A stretch of 64,000 nucleotides of DNA from Lasioglossum baleicum (GCF_051020765.1 NW_027469350.1:124001-188000), one strand, 5' to 3'; numbered from the stretch's first letter, positions 1-12,504 are shown. The notes: generated by a model not told the origin, from the letters alone. Program-made: numbers and translations.

Positions 1-297
1 CAGGATAGGTGAAGCTATTGGCTAAGCCGTTCGAGCATCAAGGAAGATGGTAAAGTATGCGAACGGTTTGACACCCGATCTTCTACAGCAGACATGAAAT
101 TGAGGATTGCGACTCTAGGGTGTATACTAATTTGTTTCTCGGAACGCGAAATTATCCTTTCGATGCAACCGTTGCGGTTCTCCGAGGATAAGACGAGCTA
201 TGAAAATTTGGCTCTATACCATTTGTATCGCTCTGAAATAGTTTTACCCTCTACTTTAATGTTCAGACAGTGAATTGAGGTGTCCATTGCCAATACT

Positions 298-643
298 GTT
301 CATCGAATTTACTCCCGGAACACCAGGTTTGACAACCGGAAAAACAGGATATGTGAAGCTATTGACTTAGCGGGTTGAATCTCAAATGAGGTGGTTGCGT
401 TCCTGTAATGTTTGATACTCGATCTACTAATTCATGCGTGAAATTATGGTACCAGTCACTAAAATGTATACAAATGAGTTTCGCTGATCACGGAGATAAA
501 CTCCCGATACAGAGGGTTAGGTTCTCAGGATGTACGGATTTCCGTTAAATGATTGACTCTACACCAATATATAATGTTCTTTGACAGTATGCCGGTCTGC
601 TTTAATATTCATACCATGAATAAACCTGTGTAGTGCCAATATT
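298..643 (+). repeat. Reference SatA monomer (346 bp) with landmarks
   Basis: Chosen as a representative full-length unit. Starting at the gttcatcg landmark it runs through the accaggtttgac segment (about 322-333), the aagctattgacttagc segment (about 356-371), the half-1 subunit start with its variant of aacggtttgac (near 400), the gtcactaaaatgtatac segment (about 455-471) and the half-2 portion ending in the gccaat motif before the next unit. Comparison of many units suggests a consensus with two homologous subunits. Each begins with taacgttct, two variable bases, aacggtttgac, and about 30-40 bases later carries attaaggtg. This unit itself is diverged from consensus at many positions, as are all others in the window. 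Confidence 0.85.
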
Positions 644-1340
644 GTTCAGCGAATTTGCTCCAAGAATACCTGTTTCGACAATCGGAATCACAGGATAGGT
701 GATGCTATTGACATAGCCGTTCGACTCTCAAATATGGTGGTAACGACCTCGAACGGTTCGGCTATGGATCTTCTTATTCATACATGAACTTAGGGTGCTA
801 GTTCCTAAAACGAATACTAAGTTGCTCCATAAAGCACGAAGTTATACTCTATATACTGCGGGTTTGGCTATCCCACGGTAAGGCTTTCCGTAAGAAGATT
901 GAAAATACACAAGTCGGAAATCTTCAACGACGGCATACTCTCCACCTTAATATTCACATCGTTTGATTAAGCATGTTTATATCTAATTCTGTTCTGGTGA
1001 TTTACTCCAGGAGCACCAGGTTTGACTCTCGGAATCGCAGGATAGTAGTTGCCATTGACATAGCCGTTCGACTCTCAAAGGAGGTGGGATCGTACTCCAA
1101 GGGATTGACCCTCGACATTGCTAATCTTACATGAAAAGATGGTGTCCGTCTGCTGAAATGTCCACTAATTTGTTTCCGTGAGCACTAAGCATGATACACG
1201 CCACCGCGTGTTCGGTTCTAGGAAGGTAAAGTATTCGGTATGTAGTACTCCTTTATACCAATTTTTTATGTTCTCCAACGGATTGACTCCCTTCTAAAAA
1301 TTGAAACAATGAAATGAGGTATTTCCTGCCCATATTTTTC

Positions 1341-1509
1341 AGCGGACATACACCTTAGACAGCACGATTGACTCTCAGAATCACATGACGGGTGGAGCTA
1401 TTGACTCAGCAGTCCGACTGTTAAAGAAGGTGGTTACATTCTGCGCCGGTTTGACTCTGTACTTTAATATGTATACCGTGGAGTAGGGTGTCAATTGCCA
1501 ATACTGTTC
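1341..1509 (+). repeat. Half-length SatA monomer (169 bp)
   Basis: Successive agcgg landmarks lie at 1341 and 1510, only 169 bp apart instead of 346. The sequence passes directly from the half-1 subunit (ggtggttacattctg, ending near 1443) into half-2 sequence (ggtttgactctgtac, from about 1448), at the point where the two subunits are most alike. This is what unequal recombination between the two homologous halves of the dimeric monomer should leave behind. It supports the view that the 346-bp unit is 2 x about 173 bp. Confidence 0.85.
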
Positions 1510-4500
1510 AGCGGATTTTAATCCCGGAATACCTGATTTGTCTCTCGGAATCGCAGGATACGTGACGCTATTGACTTAGTCGTTCGAATCTCATAGACAG
1601 TGGTAACGTTCTTGAACGGTTTGACTATCGATCTTCTAATTCATGCATGAAGTAAAAGTGCGCGTCAGTGAAATGAAGTCTAATTTCTTTATCTGAACAC
1701 GAAATTACACTCTTGGTAGTGCCTGTGATTTTCGCGGAAGGTAAGGCCTTCTGTAAGACTTTTGACGTTATACCAATTGGTAATGCTCTCAAACGGTATC
1801 ACGGTCAATTTTAATTTTCAAACCGTGAAACTAGGTGTCCATTGCCAATACAGTACATGGCAATTACTCCGGGAATACATGGTTTGTCTCTCGGTAAAAC
1901 AAGACAGGCGAAGCTGTGGACTTAGCAGTCCGACTATGGAGGTTGGTAGTAACATTCTCGAACAATTTGACTCTCGATTTTTGTACTTATACATTAAAAT
2001 GTGGCGTGTATCTGCTAAAATCTCTACTAATTTGTTTCCGCGAACATTAAATAGAAAACTCACTACAGCGAGTTAGGCGGCTCGGAAGGTAAGACCTTCG
2101 GTAACGTGTTTGCTTCATAACAACTGGTAAAGTTCTACAACGGTTTTATGCTCTACTATAATATTCGAACAGTGAATTAAGGTGTCTATTAACAATCCTG
2201 TCCAGCGCATTGATTCTCGGATTACCTGGTTTGACTCTCGGAAATGCAGGACAGTTGTATGTATTGACTCAGCCGAGAGACTCTCAAAGAAGGTGGTAAT
2301 GATCCTGAACGGCTTCACCCTCGACATTCTAAGGTTGACATGAAATTATGGTGCCTAACACTAAAATGTAAACAAATGTATTTCCATAACCACAAATTCA
2401 TACTCTCGATACTGTGGATTATCTTCTCTGAATATATGACCTTCTTTATATGGTTTGACTCTATACGAATACGAGACGGTCTATACCAGTTTCACGGTCT
2501 GATTCAATATTCATACCTAGAACTATGGTGTCTACTGCCAATATTGGACGATGCATTTAGTGCAGGAGTACCTCGTTTGACTTTCGGAATCACATGACAG
2601 GTGATAGTATTGAATTAACTATTCGAATCTCAAAGAATGTGATATCGTTATCGAACTGTTTGATACCCCATCATCTTATTCGTACATGAAATTAAGGTGC
2701 CCGTCGCAAAAATTTCTACTTATTTGTTTCTCTGAACACGAAGTTATACCCACGATAGAACAGGATATGACCCCAGAAGGTAAGGTATGCCATAAAGAAT
2801 ATGACGTTATATCAATTCGTAACGTTCTCAAGCCGTTTGACAATTTACTCTAATTTTCATTCTGTCAATTAATATTTCTATTGGCAATACTGCTCAGCGG
2901 GTTTGCTCCTTGAATACCAGGCCTTACTCTCGGAATCACGGGATAGGTAAAGCTATTGACTTAGCCGTTCATCTCTCAAAGAAGGTGGAAACGTTCTAGA
3001 GCGGATAGATTAGAATCTTTTTATTCATAAATGAAATTAAGCTGCGCGTCTGCTAAAATGTGTAATAATATTTTTCTCTGCACACAAAGTTATACACACG
3101 ATACAACCGATTATTCTCTCGAAAGGTAGGGTATCCGGTATGGAGTATGACGTTGTACAAATTTGTATCGTTCTCAAACGGCAGGACGCACTACTTTAAC
3201 ATACAAACTGCGAAATACGAAGTGCCACTGCCATTACTGTACAGCGGATTTACTCCTGATATGCTCGGTGTGACCCTCGGAATCATAGGGTATGTGAAAC
3301 GATTGACTTAGCCGTTCGTCTCTTGCAGATGTTGGTAACGTTCTCGAACTGCTTCACCCTCGATCTTCTAATTCAGGCGTGAAATTAAGGTACTCGTCCC
3401 TAAAATGTGTACTAGTTGGAACCACTGAACACGCTGTTATACTCTCGAAAGTGCGGGTTAGTTTCTCAGACGGTAAGGCCTTCTGCCAGAAGTTAACTCT
3501 ATTCGCATATGTAGCGTTCTGCAGCGGTTCGAATGTTGTTTCCGTGTACACTAAGCATGGCAGTCGCTACAGCGGTATAGGTTCTAGGAAGGTAATATAT
3601 TCGGTCAACAGAATGACACTATACCAGTTGGTAATGTTCTCCGACGGATTGACCATCAACGTTAATATCCATACCGTGAGGTAAGGTGTGTATTGGCAAT
3701 AATGTGCAGCTGATTGACTGCAGGAATGACAGATTTGACTATCGGAATCATAGGATAGGGCCAGCTATAGACTTAGCCGTTCAACTCCCAAGCATGGTGG
3801 GAAGTTTCTCTGTTGATTTGAATCCCTATTATTCAGTTTATACATGAAAATAAGGTGTCCGTCTGCTGAAATGTCTACGAATTTGTTTCCGTGGGCAGGA
3901 AGCATGATACACGCTACAGCGAGATATGTTCTATGAAGGTAATGTATTCGGTAAAATGAAGGACTCTGTACCAATGTGTAACGTTCTCAAACAGTCCGAC
4001 ACACTATTATCATATTGAAAGCGGATTCATGGCGTCTATTGCCAATACTGTTTAGAGGATTTACACCCGGACTACCTGGTTCGACGCTCGTAGTCGCAGA
4101 ATAAGTGAAGCTCATGACGTTGCCGTTCGAATCAGATAGAAGGAAGTGACGGTATCGTATGGCTTGAGACTCGATCCTCTAATTCATACTTGGAATTAAT
4201 GTGCTTTTCGTTGAAACGTATACTATTTCGTCCCACTGGACACGAATTTATACTCTCGATACTGCGGGTTATCTTTTCCGAAGGTTGGGCTATCGGTAAA
4301 GTGTTTGTCTCTATACCAATAGGTAACGTTCTGCAACGGTTTGACGGTCTGCTTTAATATTCAAACCGTGAATTAAAGTATCTATTGATAATACTGTTCG
4401 GCGTATTTACTCGCGGAGTACCTGACTTGACTCTCGGAACCTCAATATAGGTGAAGCTACTGACTTAGCCGTTTGCGACTCAATCCACTAATTCATACAT

Positions 4501-5199
4501 GAAGTTAAGGTGCCCGTCACTGAAATGGAGAATAATATCTGTCTCTGAAAGGTATGTTATTCCCTCGATACAGTGGGTCAGTTTTTCAGAGGGAAAGATA
4601 TTCTGTAATACCCTTAACCCTACACGCATAGTTAACGTTCTACATCGGCTTTAATATTCAAACTGTGAAGTGAGGTGTCTATTACCAATTCTGAACAGCG
4701 CATTGGCTCCCGGAATATCTGTTTTGTCCCCGTAATTCACAGGATAGGTCAAGCTGTTGATATAGCCGCTCTACTATCAAGGTATGTGGTAACGTTCTCG
4801 AACAGTTTGACACTCGGCCCTCTCATTCGTACACGAAATTAATGTGCCCGTCACGAAAATGTATGCCAATTCCTTCCTTTGAATACGCTGCCATACTCTC
4901 GATGCAGCAGGTTAGGTTTTCGCAAGGTAAGGCCTTTGATGATGCATTTTACTGTATACAAATTGGTAACGTTCTCCAACGGTTTGAAGCTCGATATTCT
5001 AATTCATACATGAAATTAAGGTGCACATCACAAAAATGTATCGTTATTTGTGTCACAGAACACGAAGTTATACTCTCGATTCGGCGGGTTAAGATCTCGA
5101 ATGGTAGTGTCTACGGTAACGACGTTGTACCAACTGGTATCGTTCTCAAACGTAATGAAGCCTTACATTAATATTGAGACTAGGAAATAAGGTGTACAT

Positions 5200-5345
5200 T
5201 GCCATTACTGTAAAGCGGATTTACACCTGATATACCTGGTGAGATACTCGCAATCACAGGATAGGTGAAGCTATTGTCTGAGATGTGCGATTCTCAAAGT
5301 TGTTAACGTTCTGTAATGGTTTGACATCCGATTATCCGGTTCATA
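5200..5345 (+). repeat. SatA segment with a distant close relative (partner 61530-61685)
   Basis: The sequence from attactgtaaagcgg through agatgtgcgatt to acatccgattatcc shares a string of uncommon variants with 61530-61685, at an offset of about 56,332 bp. Most other monomers do not carry these variants. It shows that related monomer types are spread across the whole window. Confidence 0.65.
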
Positions 5346-5641
5346 AATGAAACTAAGGTGTACCGCACCAAAATGTGTACTTACTTGTATCTTTCAACAC
5401 GATGTTACACACTCGATACAGCGAGATACGCTTGCGGAAAGTAAGGCATTCGGCAAAACGTTTTACTGCATACCAATTGGTAACGTTCTAAGATGAATTG
5501 AATACGTAATTTAATAGTTAAACCATAAAATACTGCGTATAAAGGCAATACTGTACAGTGAATCTACTCCCGCAATACCTGGCTTGACACGCGGAATTAC
5601 ACGATTGGTAAAGCTACTGTCATAGGCGTTCGATTTTAAGT

Positions 5642-5760
5642 AATGTGGTACTGTTTTCGAACGGTTTGGCACTCGATCGTTCAATTCATACATGGAGTCA
5701 AACTGCCAGACAATATTATCAATTAAAGTAAAGTCATTCTTTTTAACCTATACGTTACCT
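5642..5760. other. SatA plus-to-minus junction, copy 1
   Basis: Plus-strand SatA runs to attcatacatg (ending 5694) and is followed at once by minus-oriented SatA starting gagtcaaactgccag. The same fusion occurs at 29117/29118 with the same flanking variants on both sides: ggtttggcactcgatcgt before it, and gccag followed by a disturbed palindromic segment after it. The offset between the two copies is 23,423 bp. Because the exact fusion point and private variants are shared, the two junctions descend from one event. Confidence 0.88.
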
Positions 5761-6614
5761 ACCGAGAATCTATCCCGCTGCAGCGAGTGTCTATCTTATC
5801 TTTCACGGAATCAAATGAGCAGATATTTCAGCAGTCGGACACCTCCGTTTCACGGATGGATAACAAAATCAAGAGTCAAGCTGTTCGAGATCGTTAGCAT
5901 CTTTTTTGAGACTCGTACTGCAAAGTCAATAGCTTCACCGACCCTGTTATTCCGAGGGTCAGACCAGGAATTCCGGGAGTATATCCGCAGTATAGTATTG
6001 GCAATAGACACCTTAATTCACAGTAAAAATAGTTCAGTACAGAATCATACCGTTGTAGAACATTACCTACTGGCATAGAGTCTAACACTGTATAAGAGGC
6101 CTCACCTTCCGTGAAGCTAACCCGCTGTACCTAGAGTATAACTTCGTGTTCAGAGAAGCAAGTTAGTGTACGTTTCATGACTGGCACCTTATTTTAATTT
6201 TTGAGATGGACACACCGTTCGAGGTCGTTATTACCTTCTCTGAGAGTCGAACAGCTAATGCAATAGCTTCAATTTAGCTTTGATTCCGATGGTGACGCCA
6301 GGTATTCTTCGTGTAAATCGGCACTTCAGTATCGGTAATTGACACCATAATTTACGGTATATATGGTGACATAGAGATCCGAACCATCATAGAACGTTAC
6401 CTATTGGTATAGATTCAAACCTTTTTCCGAATAGCTCACCCTCCGAGAAGCTAACCCGCTGGAGCGACTGTCTTGAAAATGTTCGCTAAAACAAATTAGG
6501 ACACACCTTGACGAACGAACACCACATGTTTCTGTGTAAATATCAGCATCGAGAGTCAGAGCTTTCGAGAACTTTACGACCATCCTCGAGATTCGTACAG
6601 CTCAGTCAATATCT
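5695..6614 (-). repeat. SatA array, minus orientation, short inverted block
   Basis: About 2.7 monomers in reverse orientation, recognised by gagtcaaac, ccgagaa, ccgctg and agtattggcaatagacacc in the order expected of the reverse complement. It is bounded by inverted junctions on both sides (5694/5695 and about 6613-6616). The first few hundred bases after 5695 match those after 29118, sharing uncommon variants such as gctgcagcgagtgtctat. The 128-codon open frame over 5692-6078 spans the junction and lies in SatA sequence, so it is not taken as a gene. Confidence 0.93.
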
Positions 6615-6630
6615 TCGGTAAAATGATAGA
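6601..6630. other. SatA minus-to-plus junction
   Basis: Minus-oriented sequence reading agtcaatatcttc passes into plus-oriented cttcggtaaaatgatag. The four bases cttc (6613-6616) belong to both sides, so the breakpoint has a short microhomology. I did not find a second copy of this particular junction in the window. Confidence 0.85.
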
Positions 6631-7243
6631 CTTCATAGCAAATGGTAACGTTGTACAACGGTTTGACGGTCGACATAAATAATCAAACCGTGAATTGAGG
6701 TGTCTATTGCTAACACTGATCAGCGGATCTACATCTGGAATACCTGGTATGATTTTCCGCATCTCGGGAATGGTGAAGTTATTGAATTAGTCTTTCGCAC
6801 TTCAATGGTGGTGGTAACGTTTTCGAACCGTTTGAACATGGATATTCTAATTCTTACATGAAATTAAGGTGCGCGGGACTAAAAGGCATACCAATTTCCT
6901 TGCGTGAACACGAAGTTATACTCTCGATACAGGGGGTCAACTTCCCGAAAGGAAACGCCTTCGTTAATAATTTGACTCTAGACCAATACGTAGAATTCTC
7001 CAACGATTTCACTCCCTACTTTAATACCCATGCCGAGAATATAGGTGTCAATTGCCAATACTATACACAGATTGACTACCAGAATACCTGGTTTGACTCC
7101 ATAGGAGAAGTTACTGACTTAGCCGATCGTCTGTCACAGAAGGTGCTAACCTTCTCGAACGGACTGGCCGTCCACTTTTTTGTTCAAGCCGTGTATTAAG
7201 GCGTCTATTGCATGTACTGTCCATCGCATTTGCTCCAGCAATA

Positions 7244-7333
7244 CCTGGTTTGACTTTCCGATTCACGCGATAGGTGAAGCACTTCACCTAGCCGTTTGAC
7301 TCTGAAAAGAGGTGGAAACGTTCATGGACGATG
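7244..7333 (+). repeat. 90-bp partial duplication within a SatA unit
   Basis: The segment cctggtttgac occurs at 7244 and again, as cctggtttgatcc, at 7334. The unit reaches ggaaacgttcatgg and then restarts at cctggttt instead of continuing into the half-1 subunit. The result is an extra 90 bp of SatA sequence. It reads as a slippage or non-allelic recombination scar. Confidence 0.75.
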
Positions 7334-7434
7334 CCTGGTTTGATCCTCGGAATCACAGGTTATGTGTAGCAAGTGACTTAGCCGTTCGACGCCCAAAGAA
7401 GGTGGTAACGCTCTCTGAAAGTTTGACACTCGAT

Positions 7435-9450
7435 CTTCTGATTCGTAAATGAAATTAAGTTGCTCGTCACTAAAATGTATACCAGGTCGTACCTCTGAGC
7501 ACGTTGTTTTACTCTCGATACAGCTCGTCAGTTTTTTGGAGGGTAAGAAACTATGTAAGGATATTAACCCTACACGAATAGTTGATGTTCTATAACGGCT
7601 TGACGGTCAGCTTTAATATTCAAACGGTGAATTGTGGTGTCTATGGCCAAGACTGTACAGCGCATTTACTCCCCGCATATCAGGTATAACTTTGGGAAGC
7701 CCAAGGTATATGACATGGCCGTCGTCTCACACAGAAGGTGGTTATGTTCTCGAACGGTTTGACAATCCATTTTCTAATTCATGAATGAATTTAAGGTGCC
7801 GTCACTAAAGTGTATACTAACATGTTTCCCTAAACACGTAGCTATATTCTCGATACGGCGAGTTAGCTTCTACGTCGGTTAGGCATTCGGTGAAACGTTT
7901 GACTATATTGCAGATAGTAACATACTCACACGGTGTGGCGCTCCATTTTAATATTCATTACGCGAATTAAGGTATCTATTGACAATTTTCTCCAGCGGAT
8001 TTACTACCGGAATGCCTGGTTTTTCCTCTCGTAATCCTAGGATAGGTGAAACGATTGATTTAGCCGTTCGACTCTCAACGAAGTAGGACAGGTTCCCGAT
8101 CCGTTTGACACTCGAACTTCTAATTCATAGAGGAAATTAATTTGCCTGTCGCTAAGATGGATACTACTTGGATTCACTGAGCCCGATGTTATATTCTACA
8201 TACGGCGTGTTATCTTATAGGAAGATAGTGCCTTCGGCAAAGAGTTTGATTCTAAACAAATTCGTAACGTTCGACGACGGGTTAACTCTCGACATTAATG
8301 TCTATACCTATAAATAGGGTGGATGATGCCAATTTTGCACTGTAGATTGTCTTCCAGAATCCCTGGTTTGACTCTCGGAGTCACAGGATAGGTGATGCTA
8401 CTGGCTTGGCTGTGCGAATCACAAGGACGGTGGTAATGTTCTCGATCGGTTTGGCTCTAGATTTTGTAATTCAAACATGAAATTATGGAGCACGTCACTA
8501 AAATCGTTACCAATATGCTTCTCTGGACAGAATGTAATCCTCTCGATACAGCGGGTTCGTACCACAGAAGGTACGACCGTCGGTAAAATGTTTGACTCAA
8601 TTCTATGACTTAATGTTCATCAACGGTTTCACACAGTACTTTGATATTCATACCCGGAATTACGGTGCCCGTTGCCAATGCCCTTCAGCGGATATAATCC
8701 CGGTATAGCTGGTTTGACGCTTGGAATCATGGGCTAGGCGACGCTACTTAATTAGCCGTTCGTCTCTCACAGTAGGTGGTACCGCTTTCAAACTGTTTGA
8801 CCGTCGAACTTCAATTCATACTTGAAGTCAAGGGTTCAGTCACTGAAATGTAGGATAAACTCCTTCTCTGTACACGAAGTTATACTCTCGACGCAGCCGG
8901 TTAGTTGTTCAGCTCTTCGGTAAAACCTTTGACTTTATTGCAATTGGTACCGATCTACACCGGTTTGATGGTCTGCTTTAATATTCAATCCATGAATTAA
9001 AGTGTCATTTGCCAACACTCTTCGGCACATTCACTGCCAGAATACGTGGTTTGCCTCCTGGAATCACTGGATAGGTTAAGCCATAGAGTAAGCCGTTCGA
9101 CGCTCAAAGAAGGTGGTATCGCACTCTAAAAGTTTGACAATCGATCTACTAATTCGTATATGAAATGAAGATGCTCGTCACTAAAATGTATAGCAGGTCG
9201 CACGTCTAAGCAGGGTGTTATACTCTCGATACAGCTGGTCAGTTTTTCCTAGGGTAATACACTATGTAAGGATATTAACCCTACACGAATAGGTAATGCT
9301 CTACTACGTCTTGATGGCCAACTTAAAAATTCAAACCGTGAACTGTGGTGTCTATTGCCAAAACTGTACAGCACATTTACTCCCGGCATATCTGGTTTAA
9401 CTTTGGGAACCCCTAGGCATGTGAAATAGCCGTTCGTCTCACACAGAAGG
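7435..9450 (+). repeat. Local higher-order repeat, period about 1,711 bp (5 SatA monomers)
   Basis: The stretches over 7435-7735 and 9145-9450 share a long series of variants absent from most other units, including ctatgtaaggatattaaccc (7551 and 9262), acacgaatag, gtgaactgtggtg-like, gtacagcgcattt and aactttgggaa. The offset is 1,711 bp, about five monomers minus a small deletion. The following unit (about 9530-9680) is a further relative of the same subfamily. This shows that multi-monomer blocks have been duplicated, although only two copies of the larger unit are evident here. Confidence 0.8.
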
Positions 9451-11752
9451 TGGAAATTTTCTCGATCTGTTTGACACTCGATCAACTGCGTCATGCATGA
9501 AATTAAGGTGCTTGTCAGTAAATGTATACTAGTTCGTACCTCAGTACACGGTGTTATACTCTGGATATAGCGGTCCAGTTCTTCGGAGGGTAAGGCATTC
9601 TGTCAGAATATTAAACCTGCACGAATAGGAAATGTTCTACAACGGCCTGAGGGCCTGCTTTTATATTCAAACCTTGAATTGAGGTGCCAATTGCCAATCG
9701 TGATCAGCGGATTTACTCCCGGAGTACCTGGTTTGCCTCTCGGAATCACAGTATAGCTGAATCTACTGGCTTAGCTGTGCGACTCTCATAAAGGATTGTA
9801 ACGTTCTCCAGCTATTTGACTCTCGATTTTTCTACTCAAGCATGAAAATAAGGGGTCCCACTGCCAAAATATCTAGAGATTTGTTTTTGCGCAAACAGTG
9901 AACAAGGCGCTCCCTACAACGAGATTGGTTCCCGGAGGGCATGGTATTCGGTATAAAGTATGACTATGATAATATGACCAATTGATAATGTTTTCCGACA
10001 GCTTGAATTTCAACCTGAATTTTCAGAACGTGAGTTAAGGTGCCTATTGCATATACTGTTCAGCGGAGTTACTCCTGGAATACCTAGCATGGCTCTCGGA
10101 ATTTCTGGATAGGTGATGCTATTCTCTTAGCCGTTCGTCACTCAAAGCGGGTGGTAACGTTCTCGATCGGTTTGACACCAGACTTTCCAATTCATACATG
10201 AAATTAAGGTGCGCAACAGTTGGAAGTATAACAATTTGTATCTTTGAACGCGATGATATACTTTCGATGCAAAGGATAGGCGGCTCGGAGGGTAAGGCCT
10301 TCGGTGAACGGTTTGAATCTACACCAATTGGTATCGTTCTACAACGGTTCGACTCTGCACATTAATATTCGAACCGTAAATTGAGTTGTCTATTGCCAAT
10401 ACTCTTCATCGTATTTACTCCCGGAATATCTGGTTTGACCCTCGGAATGGCAGGATACGCGTGGCTCTTGACGTAGACGTTCGAATCTCAAAGAAGGTGG
10501 TAACTTTTGTCGAACGGTTTGACCCTCGATTTTCTTATTTTTACATGAGAGCAACTTGTCCGTCTGCTAAAATGTAATCTAATTTCTACCACTGTACGAT
10601 ACATTGCGTTAGGCTGTCAGAGGGTAAAACGTTTGACTTTATACCAACTGGTGACGCCCACAAACAGTTCGACGCTCTACTTCAACATTCATTCCGTGAA
10701 TTAAGGTTACTATTGCTAATATTGCTCAGCGGATTTACCCCCCGGAATACCTGGCCTGGCTTTCGGAATCGCAGGATATGCGAAGCTGTAAACTTAGCCG
10801 TTAGAGTCTTCAGGGAGGTGGTAACGTTCTCGAAAGTTATACTCATGTTTTTTTATTCATATATGCAAATAAGGTGCTCGCTATTAAAATGTATAATAAC
10901 TTGCTTCTCTGGGTGCGAAGATATAATCTCGATACAGCGGGTTAGCTTCTCGGAAGGTAAGGCCTTTGGTTTAAAGTTTGACTCTACACCGATAGGCAAA
11001 CTGCAACAATATTCTGTCTGTGTACTTCAATATGTATACCTTGAAGTGGGGTGCCCAATGCCCATACTGTGCTGGAGATTTTCATCCGGAATACTTGGTC
11101 TCTCTCTTGAAATCACAGAATAGGTGAAGCTTCTGTCTTAGCCGTTCGGCTCCCAAAAATGGTCGTAAAATTGTCGAACGGATTGACATTGGATGTTCTG
11201 ATTCATACATGAAATTATGGTGCCCCTGGCTACAATGAATGCCAACTTCTTCCTCTGAACAAGAAGTCATACTCTCGATACAGCGAGTTAGGTTCACGGA
11301 ATGTATGGATTTCGGTAATAGGTTTGTCGCTTCACCAATGGGTAACTGTCTACAATGGGTTCACGGTCCGCTTTGATATTCGTGATGTGCATTCAGTTTA
11401 AGACTGCCAATACAGAACAGGGAATTTGCTCCCGGAATCGCAGGAAAGTTGAAGCTATTGACGAATCTCAAGGAAATTGGCCACGTTATCGAACTGTTTG
11501 ACCGGGATCTTCGAATTGACACATGATATTAAGATGCCCGTCACGAAAACGCATACTACCTTGATTCTTCGAACACGCAGTTATACTCTCGAAACAACGG
11601 GTTTGCCTCACGGAAGGTAAGGTCTGCCGTAAAAGGTTTGACTCTTTACGAATAGGTAAAGCTCTACAGCGGTTTGATGCTATGCTGTAATATTCATACC
11701 GTGAAATAAGCTGTGTATTGCCTAAACTGTTCTGCGGATGGACTCCCGGAGT

Positions 11753-11888
11753 ACCAGGTTTGTCTGTCGAAAAACGTATGTATTATATATGTATTGCTCT
11801 ACAATGGCCTGACACCCAGCTTTTAATATTCAAACCGTGAATCAAGGTGTCTATTGCCTATACAGTTCAGCGCATTTACTCCCGTATT
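11753..11888 (+). repeat. Truncated SatA unit (136 bp)
   Basis: The accaggtttg landmark at about 11752 is followed by the next acctgatatg landmark only about 136 bp later. The unit reaches gtttgtctgtcgaaaa, passes a short AT-rich patch (tatgtattatatatgtat) and resumes in the second half at gctctacaatggcctgac. About 210 bp of the normal unit are missing. Confidence 0.75.
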
Positions 11889-12504
11889 ACCTGATATGTC
11901 TCTCTGAATCACAGGATAGGTGTAGCTATTGATTTTGCTGTTCATCTCTCACAAAAGGTGGTAACCTTATCGAACAGTTTGAACCTTGATCTTCTTATTC
12001 ATATTGAACTTAAGGTCCCCGTCACTAAAATGTTTCTAATGCGTTTCCCTGAATACGTAACTATACTCTCGGTACGGCGGGTTAGATTCTCAGACGGTAT
12101 GGCATTCGGTAAAACGTTTGACTTTATAGTAATTTGTAACGGTCTCACAGGGTGTAACGCTCTGTTTTAAGATTCACTCAACGAATTATGGTATGTATTG
12201 CCAATACTGTACAGCGCATTTACTCCCGAACGATCTCGATTGACTATGGGCATCACAGCAAAGGTGAAGCTATTGACTTTGCCGATCGAATCTCAAGGTT
12301 GGTGATAACTGTCTCGAACGTTTTGAACATGGATATTCTAATACATAGATGAAACTAAGGTGGCCGTCACTAAAATGTATACTAATTTGCTTCTCTGAGC
12401 ACCATGTTATACGCTCGAAACGGCGGGTTAGCTTCTCCCATGGTATTGCCATCAGCAAAGTGTTTGATTTCATATCAATTGGCAATGACCTCAAACGGTT
12501 TCAC

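Larger units (their letters stand above)
1..5694 (+). repeat. SatA tandem array, plus orientation, block 1
   Basis: About sixteen head-to-tail monomers of roughly 346 bp. The landmark gttcatcg/gttcagcg recurs at 298, 644 and about 991, giving spacings of 346 and 347 bp. Each unit carries, in order, a segment like gatttactcccgg, then cctggtttgactctcgg, ggataggtgaagctattgac, gaacggtttgac, gaaattaaggtg, a variable subfamily-diagnostic stretch, ccttcggtaaaacgtttgac, accaattggtaacgttct and ccgtgaattaagg. Units are clearly diverged from each other. One unit (1341-1509) is half length, and the units near 4470-4500 and 4640 carry deletions of tens of bases. Open frames up to 109 codons occur but start and stop at random places in the repeat and are not conserved from unit to unit, so no gene is called. 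The block ends at an orientation switch at 5694/5695. Confidence 0.95.

Noticed and set aside
5692..6078. Open frame of 128 codons starting at the inversion junction
   Set aside because: It begins at the duplicated junction, but the equivalent sequence after 29118 is not open over the same stretch, and the remainder is ordinary minus-oriented SatA.
10713..11123. Open frame of 136 codons in SatA
   Set aside because: It crosses monomer boundaries and contains the usual translated SatA motifs. Equivalent frames in neighbouring monomers are interrupted and there is no conserved start.
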